Shown here: positions 36,147-44,878 of the stretch, one piece after another | How the letters are laid out: every line of letters begins with the position of its first letter | How positions within the stretch are numbered: position 1 is the first letter of the stretch | From: Paenibacillus rhizosphaerae | Lineage (GTDB): Bacteria; Bacillota; Bacilli; Paenibacillales; Paenibacillaceae | DNA: 64,000 bases | NCBI RefSeq assembly: GCF_014192015.1 | Contig: NZ_JACHXJ010000001.1 | Location: 186,001 to 250,000, forward strand | Direction of reading: 5' to 3' | Notes under the pieces: model-generated | The model's input: the letters and a program-made list of their open reading frames with translations, nothing else | Told to the model about the DNA's origin: nothing | Database searches by the model: none | Made by a program: the position numbers and the translations under genes

Positions 36147-37820
36147 GTGAACAAAAGGAAGGGATTTATCGTTCTCTTGAGTATTGTGATGCTCTTGGCT
36201 TTATTGTCGGCATGCACCAAAGCAGCTCCCACATCACCAGATAATCCAGGCACCGCAGAAACGAATCCAACGGGTGAGAATCAGGGTAAAGAAGAAGACG
36301 CCGGGAAGGATCCGGCCGCTTCGCAGCTGACAGGAAATATCAACATTTCCTTGCCGAATGCATCGGCGTCAGTATGGAATGCGGTTGCCGAAGCGTACAT
36401 GAAGAAAAATCCGGGAGTGAAGGTCAAAGTCGACAACAAGCCGGCGGAAGGCTACAAGGAATGGCTGACGGCTCAATTTGCAGCAGGTGTGCCGGATGTT
36501 GACCTGGTTACGAATAACGAAGTCGGTGGACTAGTCAACAGCAAAAAATTTATGGACTTTTACCCTTATTTCGATAAGGTCAATCCTTATACGAACCAGC
36601 CCTGGCAGGACACCCTGGATCTGAAAGCCATGGGCATTAACCTCGAAGGTATTGGAGCCGAAGACCATTTGTACAACCTGAACTTTGAATCTGTGCAGAT
36701 CGTATGGGTGTACAATAAGGAGATTTTCCAGAAGGTCGGCATTACGGAAGCTCCCAAAACGTTTAACGAGATGATCGACGCTTTCAATAAAATAAAAAAG
36801 GCCGGATATACGCCGCTGGCGCTCGGCGGAGACTCCAAATCGATGTGGAGCGGCCAGGCGGGATGGCTGGTGCGGATCTATGCCGATCAGTATATGCGCG
36901 ATTATATTAACATCATCCGGTCCCAAGAACAGGACTATACTTACGTTCCCGAGCTTGACGAACAATGGAAATATGATCTGACGGATCCGTATAACGATTC
37001 CAACAGTAAAGTGACCAAAAACGAAATGCGGCTGTGGAAAGCCGTCAAAGACAAAGAAGGCCCCTTCAAAATTGCAGGCAATCCCCAATGGAAAGCTTAC
37101 TCGGAAAATCTGAAAAAACTGTTCGATTATGTGCCGGACGGATTTTTCGGAGTGAAAGAGGACCAGGCCTACAATCTGTTCCTGACGGGAAAGGCGGCGA
37201 CGATGTTAGGCACGCCGGCCTCTTACTGGCAGCTCCCCAAGGATTTCGCGGATGAAGAAAAGACGGGTGCCACAGGCGGGGTGAAGCCATTCGAATACGG
37301 ATTTTTCAACATGCCCTCCATGGAAGGACCTGAGGTGATGGCCCCGGCCCGTACGATCCAGATTCCGATCGGATTCTACGGTTTCGTCAATAAAGATGCG
37401 AAACAAAATGAATTGAATGTGGATTTCATGATGTACCTGACGAGTCCGGAAGGTTACGCCGTATATTTGGATGCGATCCAGAATAGTGACGACGCTTCCC
37501 TCTCAGGCGCACCGGCCATTAAAGACATTACGCTCCCGGATGAGATGGCGGCGGCATTCGCCGACTTCAAACCGATTGGAAATACCGAAGGCTATACCAG
37601 CGCCGCGAACAACCTGGCTCGCGGAATGTGGGATTACCAGCCGTCCGTGCAGGATTGGGTAGGGCTCGTACAGCGGTACTTCAGCGGTAAGCTGACAACG
37701 GATCAATATTTGGAGCAGCTGCAGGCGAATATCGATAAATATATGGAACCTGCCATGAAGGAAGCTAAAAAAGAACTCTCCGACTTGGATCACCCTGAGC
37801 GGCGTCCGCCGCAGCGTTAA
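36147..37820 (+). CDS. ABC importer solute-binding lipoprotein (family 1)
   Basis: The 557-residue product starts at GTG 36147 (AGGGGAG upstream). The lipoprotein signal ends at C23 (LLSAC). A short Pro/Glu/Asp-rich linker precedes the family-1 carbohydrate-binding fold (GNINISLPNASASVWNAVAEAYMKKNPGVKV begins the first lobe). It should capture oligosaccharides on the outer surface and pass them to the two permeases encoded downstream. At about 530 residues after processing, it is large for the group, as seen for binders of bulky oligosaccharides. It heads the importer operon under three operator copies. Confidence 0.92.
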   Translation: MNKRKGFIVLLSIVMLLALLSACTKAAPTSPDNPGTAETNPTGENQGKEEDAGKDPAASQLTGNINISLPNASASVWNAVAEAYMKKNPGVKVKVDNKPAEGYKEWLTAQFAAGVPDVDLVTNNEVGGLVNSKKFMDFYPYFDKVNPYTNQPWQDTLDLKAMGINLEGIGAEDHLYNLNFESVQIVWVYNKEIFQKVGITEAPKTFNEMIDAFNKIKKAGYTPLALGGDSKSMWSGQAGWLVRIYADQYMRDYINIIRSQEQDYTYVPELDEQWKYDLTDPYNDSNSKVTKNEMRLWKAVKDKEGPFKIAGNPQWKAYSENLKKLFDYVPDGFFGVKEDQAYNLFLTGKAATMLGTPASYWQLPKDFADEEKTGATGGVKPFEYGFFNMPSMEGPEVMAPARTIQIPIGFYGFVNKDAKQNELNVDFMMYLTSPEGYAVYLDAIQNSDDASLSGAPAIKDITLPDEMAAAFADFKPIGNTEGYTSAANNLARGMWDYQPSVQDWVGLVQRYFSGKLTTDQYLEQLQANIDKYMEPAMKEAKKELSDLDHPERRPPQR

Positions 37821-37835
37821 TCACTATTTCACTCG

Positions 37836-37865
37836 GGTCTGCACATGCATTTGCATGTGCAGACC
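37836..37865 (+). other. long perfect hairpin between binding-protein and permease genes
   Basis: A 14-base perfect stem (arms 37836-37849 and 37852-37865, GGTCTGCACATGCA type) with a two-base loop and no T-run. Hairpins in this place commonly protect the 3' end of the binding-protein mRNA, so that it is made in excess over the permeases. Confidence 0.7.
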
Positions 37866-37929
37866 ACGCATGATTACCCGAGGGAAGCTGGCAATTCGTA
37901 AGGACGACGGATAAAAAGGGAGGTTCATC

Positions 37930-39843
37930 ATGAGGAAAGCCCCATGGATATTTCTTGCACTGATCCTGCTTCTAGGGCTTGTCCCGGGCGCAGCACTTGC
38001 CAAAGACAACTGGTCCATTGAAGGAGCGGGGAATATCACCTCCCTCTCCGTATCGGAGGATGGGAGCCGCGTGGCCGTCGGAGGTCATAACGCGAAGGCA
38101 TTTCTTTACGATTCCGAAGGTAATCCCATCTATCAGGTTGAAGCGGGAAATGTCGTTACAGGGGTAGCGCTCCTGAGTAATGGCACGCTTCTGGTTTCAT
38201 CGGATGACAGACACCTGTACGCTTATGACGAGAAGGGAGGAAAGCTGTGGGATTCGGACCTGAAGCGCCAGGTCAAGAGCTTGGCCGCATCGCAGGACGG
38301 ATCCGCCATCGTTCTCGTTACCCAGCGCAGCAAAGATCTGATCGTTGTGGATCAAAATAGCGGAAAACAGACAGGCAGTGTACCCATCGGTTCCCTGTTG
38401 AAGGAAGTGAGCGTATCGGCCAACGGGCAGTGGATCGTTGCCGCGACAAGCGATCAATTCGCCTATCTTCTGGACAAGGACGGCAGCGTGCTGTATAAAT
38501 TCAGCGCGGATAATCAAATCCAGGCGGTGGCCGTTTCAGAGAATGGCTTGGCTGCTGTGGGTACGGCTTCCAATAAGGTGGAATTGTTTGATCAGAAAGG
38601 GAGTACTTACGGCTCGATTAACACGCGTGACATTGTGACCGATGTTGCCTTTTCAAACGATGGTGAACGGCTCGGCGTCTCGGATTTATCCGGTAACTAC
38701 TATATTTTCGACGGGCACGGAAAGCAGCTGTGGGAGTCAAAGATCACGGGGGAAGGCCGGGGCGTCCAGTTTGACCGGGAGGGCAAGACGCTGTATTCCG
38801 GCACCAACGACGGAAGGATTTTTAAATACGATGTAGGCAGTGTCATCGATAAAGCGGCAAGCAAGGCACGCTTAAACGCTATATTGTGGTCTGCAGCCGG
38901 CGTCTTGGCGGTCGTCCTCATTCTGCTGTACTTGAATTACCTGAAGAAGCGCAGCCGGCTCGGTATTTTCCGCCAGATATGGAAAAGCAAATACATCTAC
39001 CTGGGCTTGGCACCGACGTTTATTCTGGTGTTCGTGTTTCTCTATTACCCGGCTGTTTCGGGCTTATTCCATTCTTTATACGACTGGCAGCCAGGCGGCA
39101 GGACCACTTTTGTCGGATTGGCCAATTTTGAGCGAATGATTCATGATCCTTATGTCATTAAGGGGATGGGGAACCTGCTCATTCTGATCATCACCGGGCT
39201 GATCAAAGCAATCATCCCTGCACTGATCACCGCCGAGTTGATATTCCATTTACGCAGTAAACGTCTGCAATACGGTTTTCGGACCGCGTTTACCGCATCC
39301 ATGGTTATTCCGGGTGTTGCCCTGCTTTTGATTTGGCAAAACCTGTATGATCCCAACGTGGGTCTGATCAATAACGTATTGGAACTGATCGGGCTTGGTT
39401 CTTGGGGGCATGGTTGGCTTGGCGACCCCAATACCGCCTTGTGGGCTATTATTTTTATCGGGTTCCCGTTTATAGGCATCCTGCAGCTGTTGGTGTTTTA
39501 TGCGGGGCTGCTGTCCATTCCGAACGAGCTGATTGAGTCAGCAAAAATAGATGGGGCCAATCTTTGGCGGATTATCCGGTCCATTCATTTGCCGCTGCTG
39601 AGCGGCCAGTTCAAGTTCTTGATCATTTTAACCCTCATCGGCATTATCCAGGACTTTAACGGCATCATGATCGTTACGGGCGGTGGTCCCATGGACTCGA
39701 CTTATGTACCCGCACTTCAGATGTATTATGCCGCCACCAAGTTCAACGATCTCGGTTATGCATCGGCGCTCGGTGTAAGTATGTTCCTGGTGATCCTTGC
39801 CATTACGGTTGTAAACATGAAGCTTATTAAAACAGAAGATTAA
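37930..39843 (+). CDS. fusion of an extracytoplasmic seven-blade beta-propeller and a MalF-type sugar ABC permease
   Basis: The 637-residue product has a signal peptide (about 1-24, ends ALA-K). Residues 36-304 contain seven WD40/PQQ-like repeats, starting near 36, 74, 114, 156, 196, 234 and 276, each ending in a FLYDSEGN, LYAYDEKGG or YIFDGHGK type turn. A transmembrane helix (316-337) is followed by a basic cytoplasmic segment (KKRSRLGIFRQIWKSK), and then by a normal MalF-type permease (353-637) with the ATPase-contact EAA loop ELIESAKIDGANLWRIIRSIHLP (about 532-554). The basic segment places the propeller outside. Ordinary MalF-type permeases have no such domain. The frame is uninterrupted and has a GGGAGG ribosome site, so the fusion is real. 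The propeller may dock the binding protein or bind glycan. Confidence 0.9.
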   Translation: MRKAPWIFLALILLLGLVPGAALAKDNWSIEGAGNITSLSVSEDGSRVAVGGHNAKAFLYDSEGNPIYQVEAGNVVTGVALLSNGTLLVSSDDRHLYAYDEKGGKLWDSDLKRQVKSLAASQDGSAIVLVTQRSKDLIVVDQNSGKQTGSVPIGSLLKEVSVSANGQWIVAATSDQFAYLLDKDGSVLYKFSADNQIQAVAVSENGLAAVGTASNKVELFDQKGSTYGSINTRDIVTDVAFSNDGERLGVSDLSGNYYIFDGHGKQLWESKITGEGRGVQFDREGKTLYSGTNDGRIFKYDVGSVIDKAASKARLNAILWSAAGVLAVVLILLYLNYLKKRSRLGIFRQIWKSKYIYLGLAPTFILVFVFLYYPAVSGLFHSLYDWQPGGRTTFVGLANFERMIHDPYVIKGMGNLLILIITGLIKAIIPALITAELIFHLRSKRLQYGFRTAFTASMVIPGVALLLIWQNLYDPNVGLINNVLELIGLGSWGHGWLGDPNTALWAIIFIGFPFIGILQLLVFYAGLLSIPNELIESAKIDGANLWRIIRSIHLPLLSGQFKFLIILTLIGIIQDFNGIMIVTGGGPMDSTYVPALQMYYAATKFNDLGYASALGVSMFLVILAITVVNMKLIKTED

Positions 39844-39862
39844 GGAAGGAGGAGAGGGATCG

Positions 39863-40762
39863 ATGTATACCGAAACGGATACAGCCGCTGAAAGCGTTGG
39901 CCCCGTGAGAAAGCTCAGAAAAAGCGAAGGCCGGTTCATCAAATATCTCAGTTTCCCTCAAATCGCCATCATCGTAGTGCTGTGCTTGCTGGTTATTCTG
40001 ATGCTGGTGCCCATTCTGTTCATGATCGTCAGCTCCTTAAAAAGCAATGCGCAAATTCTCGGCAATTTCTGGGGGCTGCCTTCTCCGGCCAAATGGAATA
40101 ATTACGGCGCTGCGTTCACCAGTATTTGGCGCTATATGGTAAACTCCATCTTGTATGCGGTCGGAGCCAGTGCATGTGTCATTCTGCTCTCCTCCATTTC
40201 AGGATATATATTCGCCAAAAAAAGCTTTCCCGGCAAAGAACTGCTGTTTATGATGATGCTGGCCATGATGATGATTCCGGGTGTGCTGACGCTGATTCCC
40301 TCGTATGTCCTGTATAATAACCTGGGACTTACGAATACACCTTGGGTGATCATTATTGCCGGCGCAGCAGGGGGGCAAATCTTCGGAACCTTCTTGTGCA
40401 GGAGTTTTATGTCGGGCATCCCCAGCGAGCTGTTTGAGGCGGCCCGGATTGATGGAGCATCGGAAATTCGTGTATTTTTTCAAATCGTCATCCCGTTGTC
40501 GCTGCCGATCCTGGCGACCTTGTTCATTATGCAGGCCGTTGGTGTGTATAATGATTACATTTGGCCGCTGCTTACGATCAGGGACAGCAGTCTTCAGGTG
40601 GTTGCCGTTGGCCTGACCGTCTTTACGAAACAGTTCGGCATCACCGATATGGGCACTCAGTTTTCGGCATACGCCATTTCCTCTATTCCGTTAATTTTGA
40701 TCTTCTCTTTCGGCATGAAATATTACATTCAGGGCATGACGCAGGGGGCTCTGAAAATGTAG
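39863..40762 (+). CDS. MalG-type sugar ABC transporter permease
   Basis: The 299-residue product has six transmembrane helices (first IIVVLCLLVILMLVPILFMI) and the EAA loop ELFEAARIDGASEIRVFF (near 190), followed by IPLSLPILAT. It pairs with the propeller-fused permease encoded 19 bases upstream. Its ribosome site is AAGGAGGAGAG before ATG 39863. No ATPase gene follows, so a shared MsmX-type ATPase encoded elsewhere would power the importer. Confidence 0.93.
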   Translation: MYTETDTAAESVGPVRKLRKSEGRFIKYLSFPQIAIIVVLCLLVILMLVPILFMIVSSLKSNAQILGNFWGLPSPAKWNNYGAAFTSIWRYMVNSILYAVGASACVILLSSISGYIFAKKSFPGKELLFMMMLAMMMIPGVLTLIPSYVLYNNLGLTNTPWVIIIAGAAGGQIFGTFLCRSFMSGIPSELFEAARIDGASEIRVFFQIVIPLSLPILATLFIMQAVGVYNDYIWPLLTIRDSSLQVVAVGLTVFTKQFGITDMGTQFSAYAISSIPLILIFSFGMKYYIQGMTQGALKM

Positions 40763-40831
40763 AGTGAGCTGGCCCAACGGATTGGAGTCATCATGATCTT
40801 AGGCGGGCGAGTCTGCCTGATAGAGTACAAA

Positions 40832-40885
40832 AAGCAGCCGTTCAGGTTGAACGGATCTAGTGCGGTTCAAAGCTGGACGGCTGCC
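40832..40885. repeat. imperfect long hairpin
   Basis: GCAGCCGT pairs with ACGGCTGC, and GTTGAAC with GTTCAA(A) inside. The stem is broken by internal loops. It lies 70 bases after the importer operon; no T-run follows. Other parts of 40763-40972 show nothing firm. Confidence 0.4.
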
Positions 40886-40972
40886 AAATCGCGGTGGAAG
40901 TTTATGTATTCGGCGATACGTATAGCATTACAGAGGTAGGGTGGAATGATTGCGGATGCGTGAGCAAGCAAG

Positions 40973-41006
40973 GAAGAAGACTGCCGGTTAATCGGCAGTC
41001 TTCTTG
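40973..41006. terminator. bidirectional terminator between importer and DUF4855 gene
   Basis: GAAGAAGACTGCCG-GTTAAT-CGGCAGTCTTCTTG forms a long, nearly perfect stem; the T-rich arm end can serve both converging genes. Confidence 0.75.
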
Positions 41007-41057
41007 TTCGCAAGGATCATTTGGATAAAAAGAAGAGGTTTATCTTATGACAAGTTC

Positions 41058-43712
41058 TTACTCCCTTGGCTCCGAGAGGTTATATACCCCAAACTCATAA
41101 AAGGAATATCCATAATCAGTGGCTCTTTCAATGCCCTGAAATTTAACGTATCTGGCTTTAACGGGGGCAAAACGAACCGTTTCTTTGCCGTCATGAGCGG
41201 TTATGATGCCATCATTGTCCAGGATCACGCTGGTCCAGTTCTGCTGGTCGTCGGAGACAAGGATCTTGTACGTTTTGGCGCGGGCGAGTTCCCACTCGAT
41301 TCGGACCGTATCGAAAACTTTGGCTTCGCCCAGATCGACCTGGAACCAGCTGTCATTCACGTAATTGCTCGCCCATCTTGTCGAAGAAAACCCATCGACG
41401 GCATATTTGGGCGCCAAAGTCGAAACGGAGCCTTCAACAGAAGAGGCGGTTACACTTTTATTTTCCGCCAGGTTACCGGCAAGATAATATACCTCTTCTT
41501 TCAGCGAGGCATAAGCCGTATCCGATACGATATGATCCGCAGCCAGTTGATCCAGCTTTGCATTAAAACCTCTAAGGAATTTATCATACTGCACGGCATT
41601 CTTTTCTTCAAAACGCTTCATCTGGTCCAGCTGCGCGTTCAACGAGCGGGGGGCTCCGGGTGTCGTGAACTGCTTTTGCTCGGCAAAGAGGTTCACATGA
41701 GCCTTCATGGTGTCAGCGGTCGACGCCGCCTGGATCGTATAAGTCGTTGTCTTGGATTTGGCAGCCGCCACGGTAATAGCCAGTTGATGCTTCCCCGGCA
41801 TCCCCTTCAGATCAATCGTCGTTCCCGGGGTGTAGGGTTTGCCGTCGAAAGTGGCCGTTACTCTCGTTAATCCGCTGTCGTCGTCTTGGACTTCCCACGT
41901 GAATGCAACCGTTTCGGTATCCGGAACGACCGCATCGCCTTTTAATGTTTGACCATTGATAAATACGTCTGCTTCAGGCGGCGTACTATTATGAATGACG
42001 TATGTTCCGTTCACATATTGATACAGCCAGTCATACATGAGGCGCAGGCCGGGATCTTTGCTTACCGCCAAATTATAAACCGCATTATTTCCCTGGTAAT
42101 AAGCTCTAAAACCCGTTTGCATCAAACCGGTTGCGGCGCCGCTGTTCAGGTAGTCGATATAACGCTCACGGAATATGCCGTCCTGCAGCATCCGGTCATC
42201 AAATTCGACTTCATTCGACATTCCGTACCGCTTTGCAGTATCAGCGGCATCCTCCAGCAGGTCTTGATCCAGGCCGCCAAAGAAATAGTTTGGTTGAAGA
42301 GCCGAGGCATCAAATCCTACATCTTTCCACATATAGCTTTTATAAGCTAAAGAGTGGGGGATCCAGAAAAATTTCAGATTCATGTCATGGACTTTGCCGC
42401 TCACGGCTTTAATCAGGTCGGGTCCCGCCTCGCTTGTGCTGATTTGTTCTTCCAGCCAGTACATGCCGACAAGCTCCAGATTGGAATAATTCGCGGCCTG
42501 CCATCTTTGGCGGACCTGATCCAGCCACCACTGAACCGCTATTTGCCTGTTTTCGAGGGCTTTTTCTTGTCCGACGACGGAGGCATTGAAGCTTAACGAT
42601 TCCCCTGATCCATCCACATCGCCAAAATCGTTTAAAGACTCCCCGGGATTCGGAATCATGAGCACAACATTCTCTTTATAATCAGGTTGGTTCAGCTTGG
42701 CCCCGACTTCTCTGGTCGCCTCATTCAACTGCTGCATATCTCCCGCAGCCGCAAAGGTTTTATCCAAATACCAGGTCCAGTCCTTCAGATTTGTTTGCCC
42801 AAGACCGAAATCCCGGCCGGCAGGGGAAGCCAGCCCCAGGTATAAAACTCCGTCAAAAAGCCAATCGGTAGGTTCCCCAGACTGATCCACATAACTGATG
42901 TTCGGGATAATCCGTTCCTTGGTCCAATCCCCCAAACCGTCCGCATACTGTCCGTTATACAGCAGATTCAGATTCCGGATTCCGCCTGTAGCTTCACCCG
43001 GCTCCAAAAAATGGGGCTGCTCGGCGGGAACCTTTACCGCCCCGTCAATCTTTCCGTTCATACCCATAATTTCAATTTCGTCAATGTACTCCCAATGGGT
43101 AGGATGCATCGTGAAAATGACTTTTACATAGCGGGCATAGGCCAGCTTGCCGTCCGCATTCCCGCCTTGGATTCCGTCCCGGCTGCCGTCCCACGCAAAC
43201 GTTTCCTGCCTTGGTGGTCCTTCTCCCCAGAGCAGTTGGGTGGCATGATGGGAGAGAAGGCCCCAATTCTCCTTGTCGTCCGAAACATACATCGATACCG
43301 TCAGAGGCACGAGGATCGAGTTGGCAGGGTAATCCTGAAGAAAATGGGCGGTTATTTTTCCGATCGACTTATCCTCACCCAAATCGAACACAACTTCGCG
43401 CGCTTTGCCGCGAACATGTCCTACCCAAGCCGGGTCATTCATATCCAATTGTCCATATTTTCCATCTGTAAGCTTGTTCCCATCGTCCGGATGCGACGCT
43501 TCCGGTGCTTCGGACCATTCATAAGGGAGTCCCAGGGCAAGATTACGAAGCTTCGGCTGCTCCGCATCTAATGATACCGCGGGGTCATTCGCTGCGGAAA
43601 CCTCCTTTGCCTGCACCGTCGGAACCAGCTTGCCCGCTTGGGCTGCCGGAACCAGTGACACCATCATGACCGCAGCCATTACGACAGCAGCACATCTTTT
43701 ATACCAGCTCAT
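41058..43712 (-). CDS. secreted DUF4855 protein with F5/8 type C (CBM32-like) domains
   Basis: The 884-residue product starts at ATG 43712 after AAAGGAGC; an in-frame ATG at 43757 lacks a ribosome site. A signal peptide (KRCAAVVMAAVMMVSLVPA) exports it. Residues about 50-215 form a discoidin-like domain (AREVVFDLGEDKSIGKITAHFLQDYP). The DUF4855 region (about 240-560) carries GMYWLEEQIS and FFWIPHSLAYKSYMW, probably a TIM-barrel hydrolase by analogy with glycosidases. The C-terminal 140 residues are a second F5/8C domain (WFQVDLGEAKVFDTVRIEWE). It lies opposite the importer operon and converges with it. No shared GTATAC operator is seen upstream, so it is regulated otherwise. Confidence 0.85.
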   Translation of the reverse strand: MSWYKRCAAVVMAAVMMVSLVPAAQAGKLVPTVQAKEVSAANDPAVSLDAEQPKLRNLALGLPYEWSEAPEASHPDDGNKLTDGKYGQLDMNDPAWVGHVRGKAREVVFDLGEDKSIGKITAHFLQDYPANSILVPLTVSMYVSDDKENWGLLSHHATQLLWGEGPPRQETFAWDGSRDGIQGGNADGKLAYARYVKVIFTMHPTHWEYIDEIEIMGMNGKIDGAVKVPAEQPHFLEPGEATGGIRNLNLLYNGQYADGLGDWTKERIIPNISYVDQSGEPTDWLFDGVLYLGLASPAGRDFGLGQTNLKDWTWYLDKTFAAAGDMQQLNEATREVGAKLNQPDYKENVVLMIPNPGESLNDFGDVDGSGESLSFNASVVGQEKALENRQIAVQWWLDQVRQRWQAANYSNLELVGMYWLEEQISTSEAGPDLIKAVSGKVHDMNLKFFWIPHSLAYKSYMWKDVGFDASALQPNYFFGGLDQDLLEDAADTAKRYGMSNEVEFDDRMLQDGIFRERYIDYLNSGAATGLMQTGFRAYYQGNNAVYNLAVSKDPGLRLMYDWLYQYVNGTYVIHNSTPPEADVFINGQTLKGDAVVPDTETVAFTWEVQDDDSGLTRVTATFDGKPYTPGTTIDLKGMPGKHQLAITVAAAKSKTTTYTIQAASTADTMKAHVNLFAEQKQFTTPGAPRSLNAQLDQMKRFEEKNAVQYDKFLRGFNAKLDQLAADHIVSDTAYASLKEEVYYLAGNLAENKSVTASSVEGSVSTLAPKYAVDGFSSTRWASNYVNDSWFQVDLGEAKVFDTVRIEWELARAKTYKILVSDDQQNWTSVILDNDGIITAHDGKETVRFAPVKARYVKFQGIERATDYGYSFYEFGVYNLSEPRE

Positions 43713-43997
43713 CAAGTCCAGCTCCTTTTCCATTGTTGAGTAAAGAAACCGCATCAAACTTTGATTGGCACTCCCTTCAGACCAAGTTTATTTCATCACC
43801 ACCTTTCTCCGATTCCATTTGATGGGTGTAAGTCATGGGGACACTCTTCCGCATGATTGATGGTAATTGGGGCCATATATTCCAGGCAAGCAACATTTTT
43901 TGATGGCTTCGCAATATTTTCGTAACTCTGTTGGGAAGGGAATTTCATTGTCATTTTGTGTGTCGGTGTATTTTGGTTTGGATAAGCTCGCATCCAA

Positions 43998-44038
43998 GAA
44001 ATCTATCATTCTCGTGAATAGAATACATCATAGATTTC
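43998..44038. repeat. inverted repeat in the leader of a small gene
   Basis: GAAATCTAT (43998-44006) and ATAGATTTC (44030-44038) are perfect inverted arms, ending right before the GGAGGTGAG ribosome site of the small gene at 44054, so folding could sequester it. The rest of 43713-43997 shows no gene I can support. Confidence 0.4.
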
Positions 44039-44053
44039 GAGGAGGTGAGATCG

Positions 44054-44326
44054 ATGCCGAAAAAACCACGCGTGAAGCAAGGGGACGACTTGATGATCGT
44101 TGCCGATGCCTATACGTTGTACTCACAAAACATTTCATTAAATACGGACGCATTCAGAGCGGCCGTACGTACAAGGAATGCACAAGCCGTCCGAAATATT
44201 CTCGGACTCCCCAGACCTTCTTCCATCTCGTTCTTTACAGCTCAAGACGGGAGACGTTGTGTCAACATTGTTTTTTCTTCAGGAACAACATCAGGAAGAT
44301 TAACGATCTGTGTGCCTCGCCAATAA
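44054..44326 (+). CDS. small hypothetical protein (90 residues)
   Basis: Starts at ATG 44054 after GAGGAGGTGAG. The peptide is basic at the start (PKKPRVKQGDD), then has helical and beta segments (DAFRAAVRTRNAQAVRNILGLPRP; RRCVNIVFSSG). No signal peptide or membrane helix is evident. It has its own hairpin leader and terminator, which supports a real monocistronic gene. Family not recognised. Confidence 0.6.
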   Translation: MPKKPRVKQGDDLMIVADAYTLYSQNISLNTDAFRAAVRTRNAQAVRNILGLPRPSSISFFTAQDGRRCVNIVFSSGTTSGRLTICVPRQ

Positions 44327-44340
44327 AATTTAAGCATAGA

Positions 44341-44370
44341 AACTCCCAGCCCTCATGCTTGGAGTTTTTG
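44341..44370 (+). terminator. terminator after the 44054 gene
   Basis: AACTCC-CAGC/GCTT-GGAGTT stem followed by TTTTG. Confidence 0.7.
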
Positions 44371-44464
44371 TGCTATGGTGTTAACCTGTGTTGCCGGAAT
44401 GAATAAACGGCTATTTAACTATGGAGAATAATCTATAAAGTCACATAGGAGGGGGTAGAGGGGA

Positions 44465-44716
44465 ATGAGGAGGAGATTTTGGGTTGTATGGATATTGCTT
44501 CTTATGCTGGCCTTTAGTTTAGGAACGAGCTGCCTTGCGGTGGAGGCCGATCACCCAGATGAGGACTCTAGAGAGTTACAGTATCAAGACATGCTGATGC
44601 TGTTTCTATTACCATATATAGAAGAACGGCTGCCGGATATTTACGGGCCGTTATTGACGGTTACTCCATTGTTATATCCGTATATGGCGGAAGTGCGAAT
44701 TATGCGGATGTATTAA
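44465..44716 (+). CDS. small secreted protein, DUF3888-like, possibly truncated
   Basis: The 83-residue product begins with a signal peptide (FWVVWILLLMLAFSLGTSCLA). The mature part has QDMLMLFLLPYIEERLPDIYG, like the start of DUF3888 proteins of Bacillus, which are usually longer. It ends shortly after this motif, and a terminator follows within 20 bases, so it is either a short natural member or a truncated one. A ribosome site (GGAGGGGG and AGAGGGG) lies upstream. Confidence 0.55.
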   Translation: MRRRFWVVWILLLMLAFSLGTSCLAVEADHPDEDSRELQYQDMLMLFLLPYIEERLPDIYGPLLTVTPLLYPYMAEVRIMRMY

Positions 44717-44733
44717 GATCATGATCGCTATGC

Positions 44734-44757
44734 GCCGTCTATCCAGACGGTTTTTTT
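44734..44757 (+). terminator. terminator after the 44465 gene
   Basis: CCGTCT-ATCC-AGACGG followed by seven T residues. Confidence 0.85.
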
Positions 44758-44878
44758 ATATCTGTTATGCAAAGCGAACTAAGGCTTAGAAGGATATGAA
44801 TCCAGGCTGGCGAACTCCTCACTAACCCAAAATGTTAATAAGAAAAATTCATGATGAAATAGGGGGCGTTTGAGGAGT

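Noticed and set aside
41004..41870. A 288-codon plus-strand frame inside the DUF4855 gene.
   Set aside because: It is antisense to the F5/8C region of a well-supported secreted protein and shows no family pattern or ribosome site.
43796..43993. A 65-codon minus-strand frame upstream of the DUF4855 gene.
   Set aside because: No ribosome site and no recognisable protein pattern.
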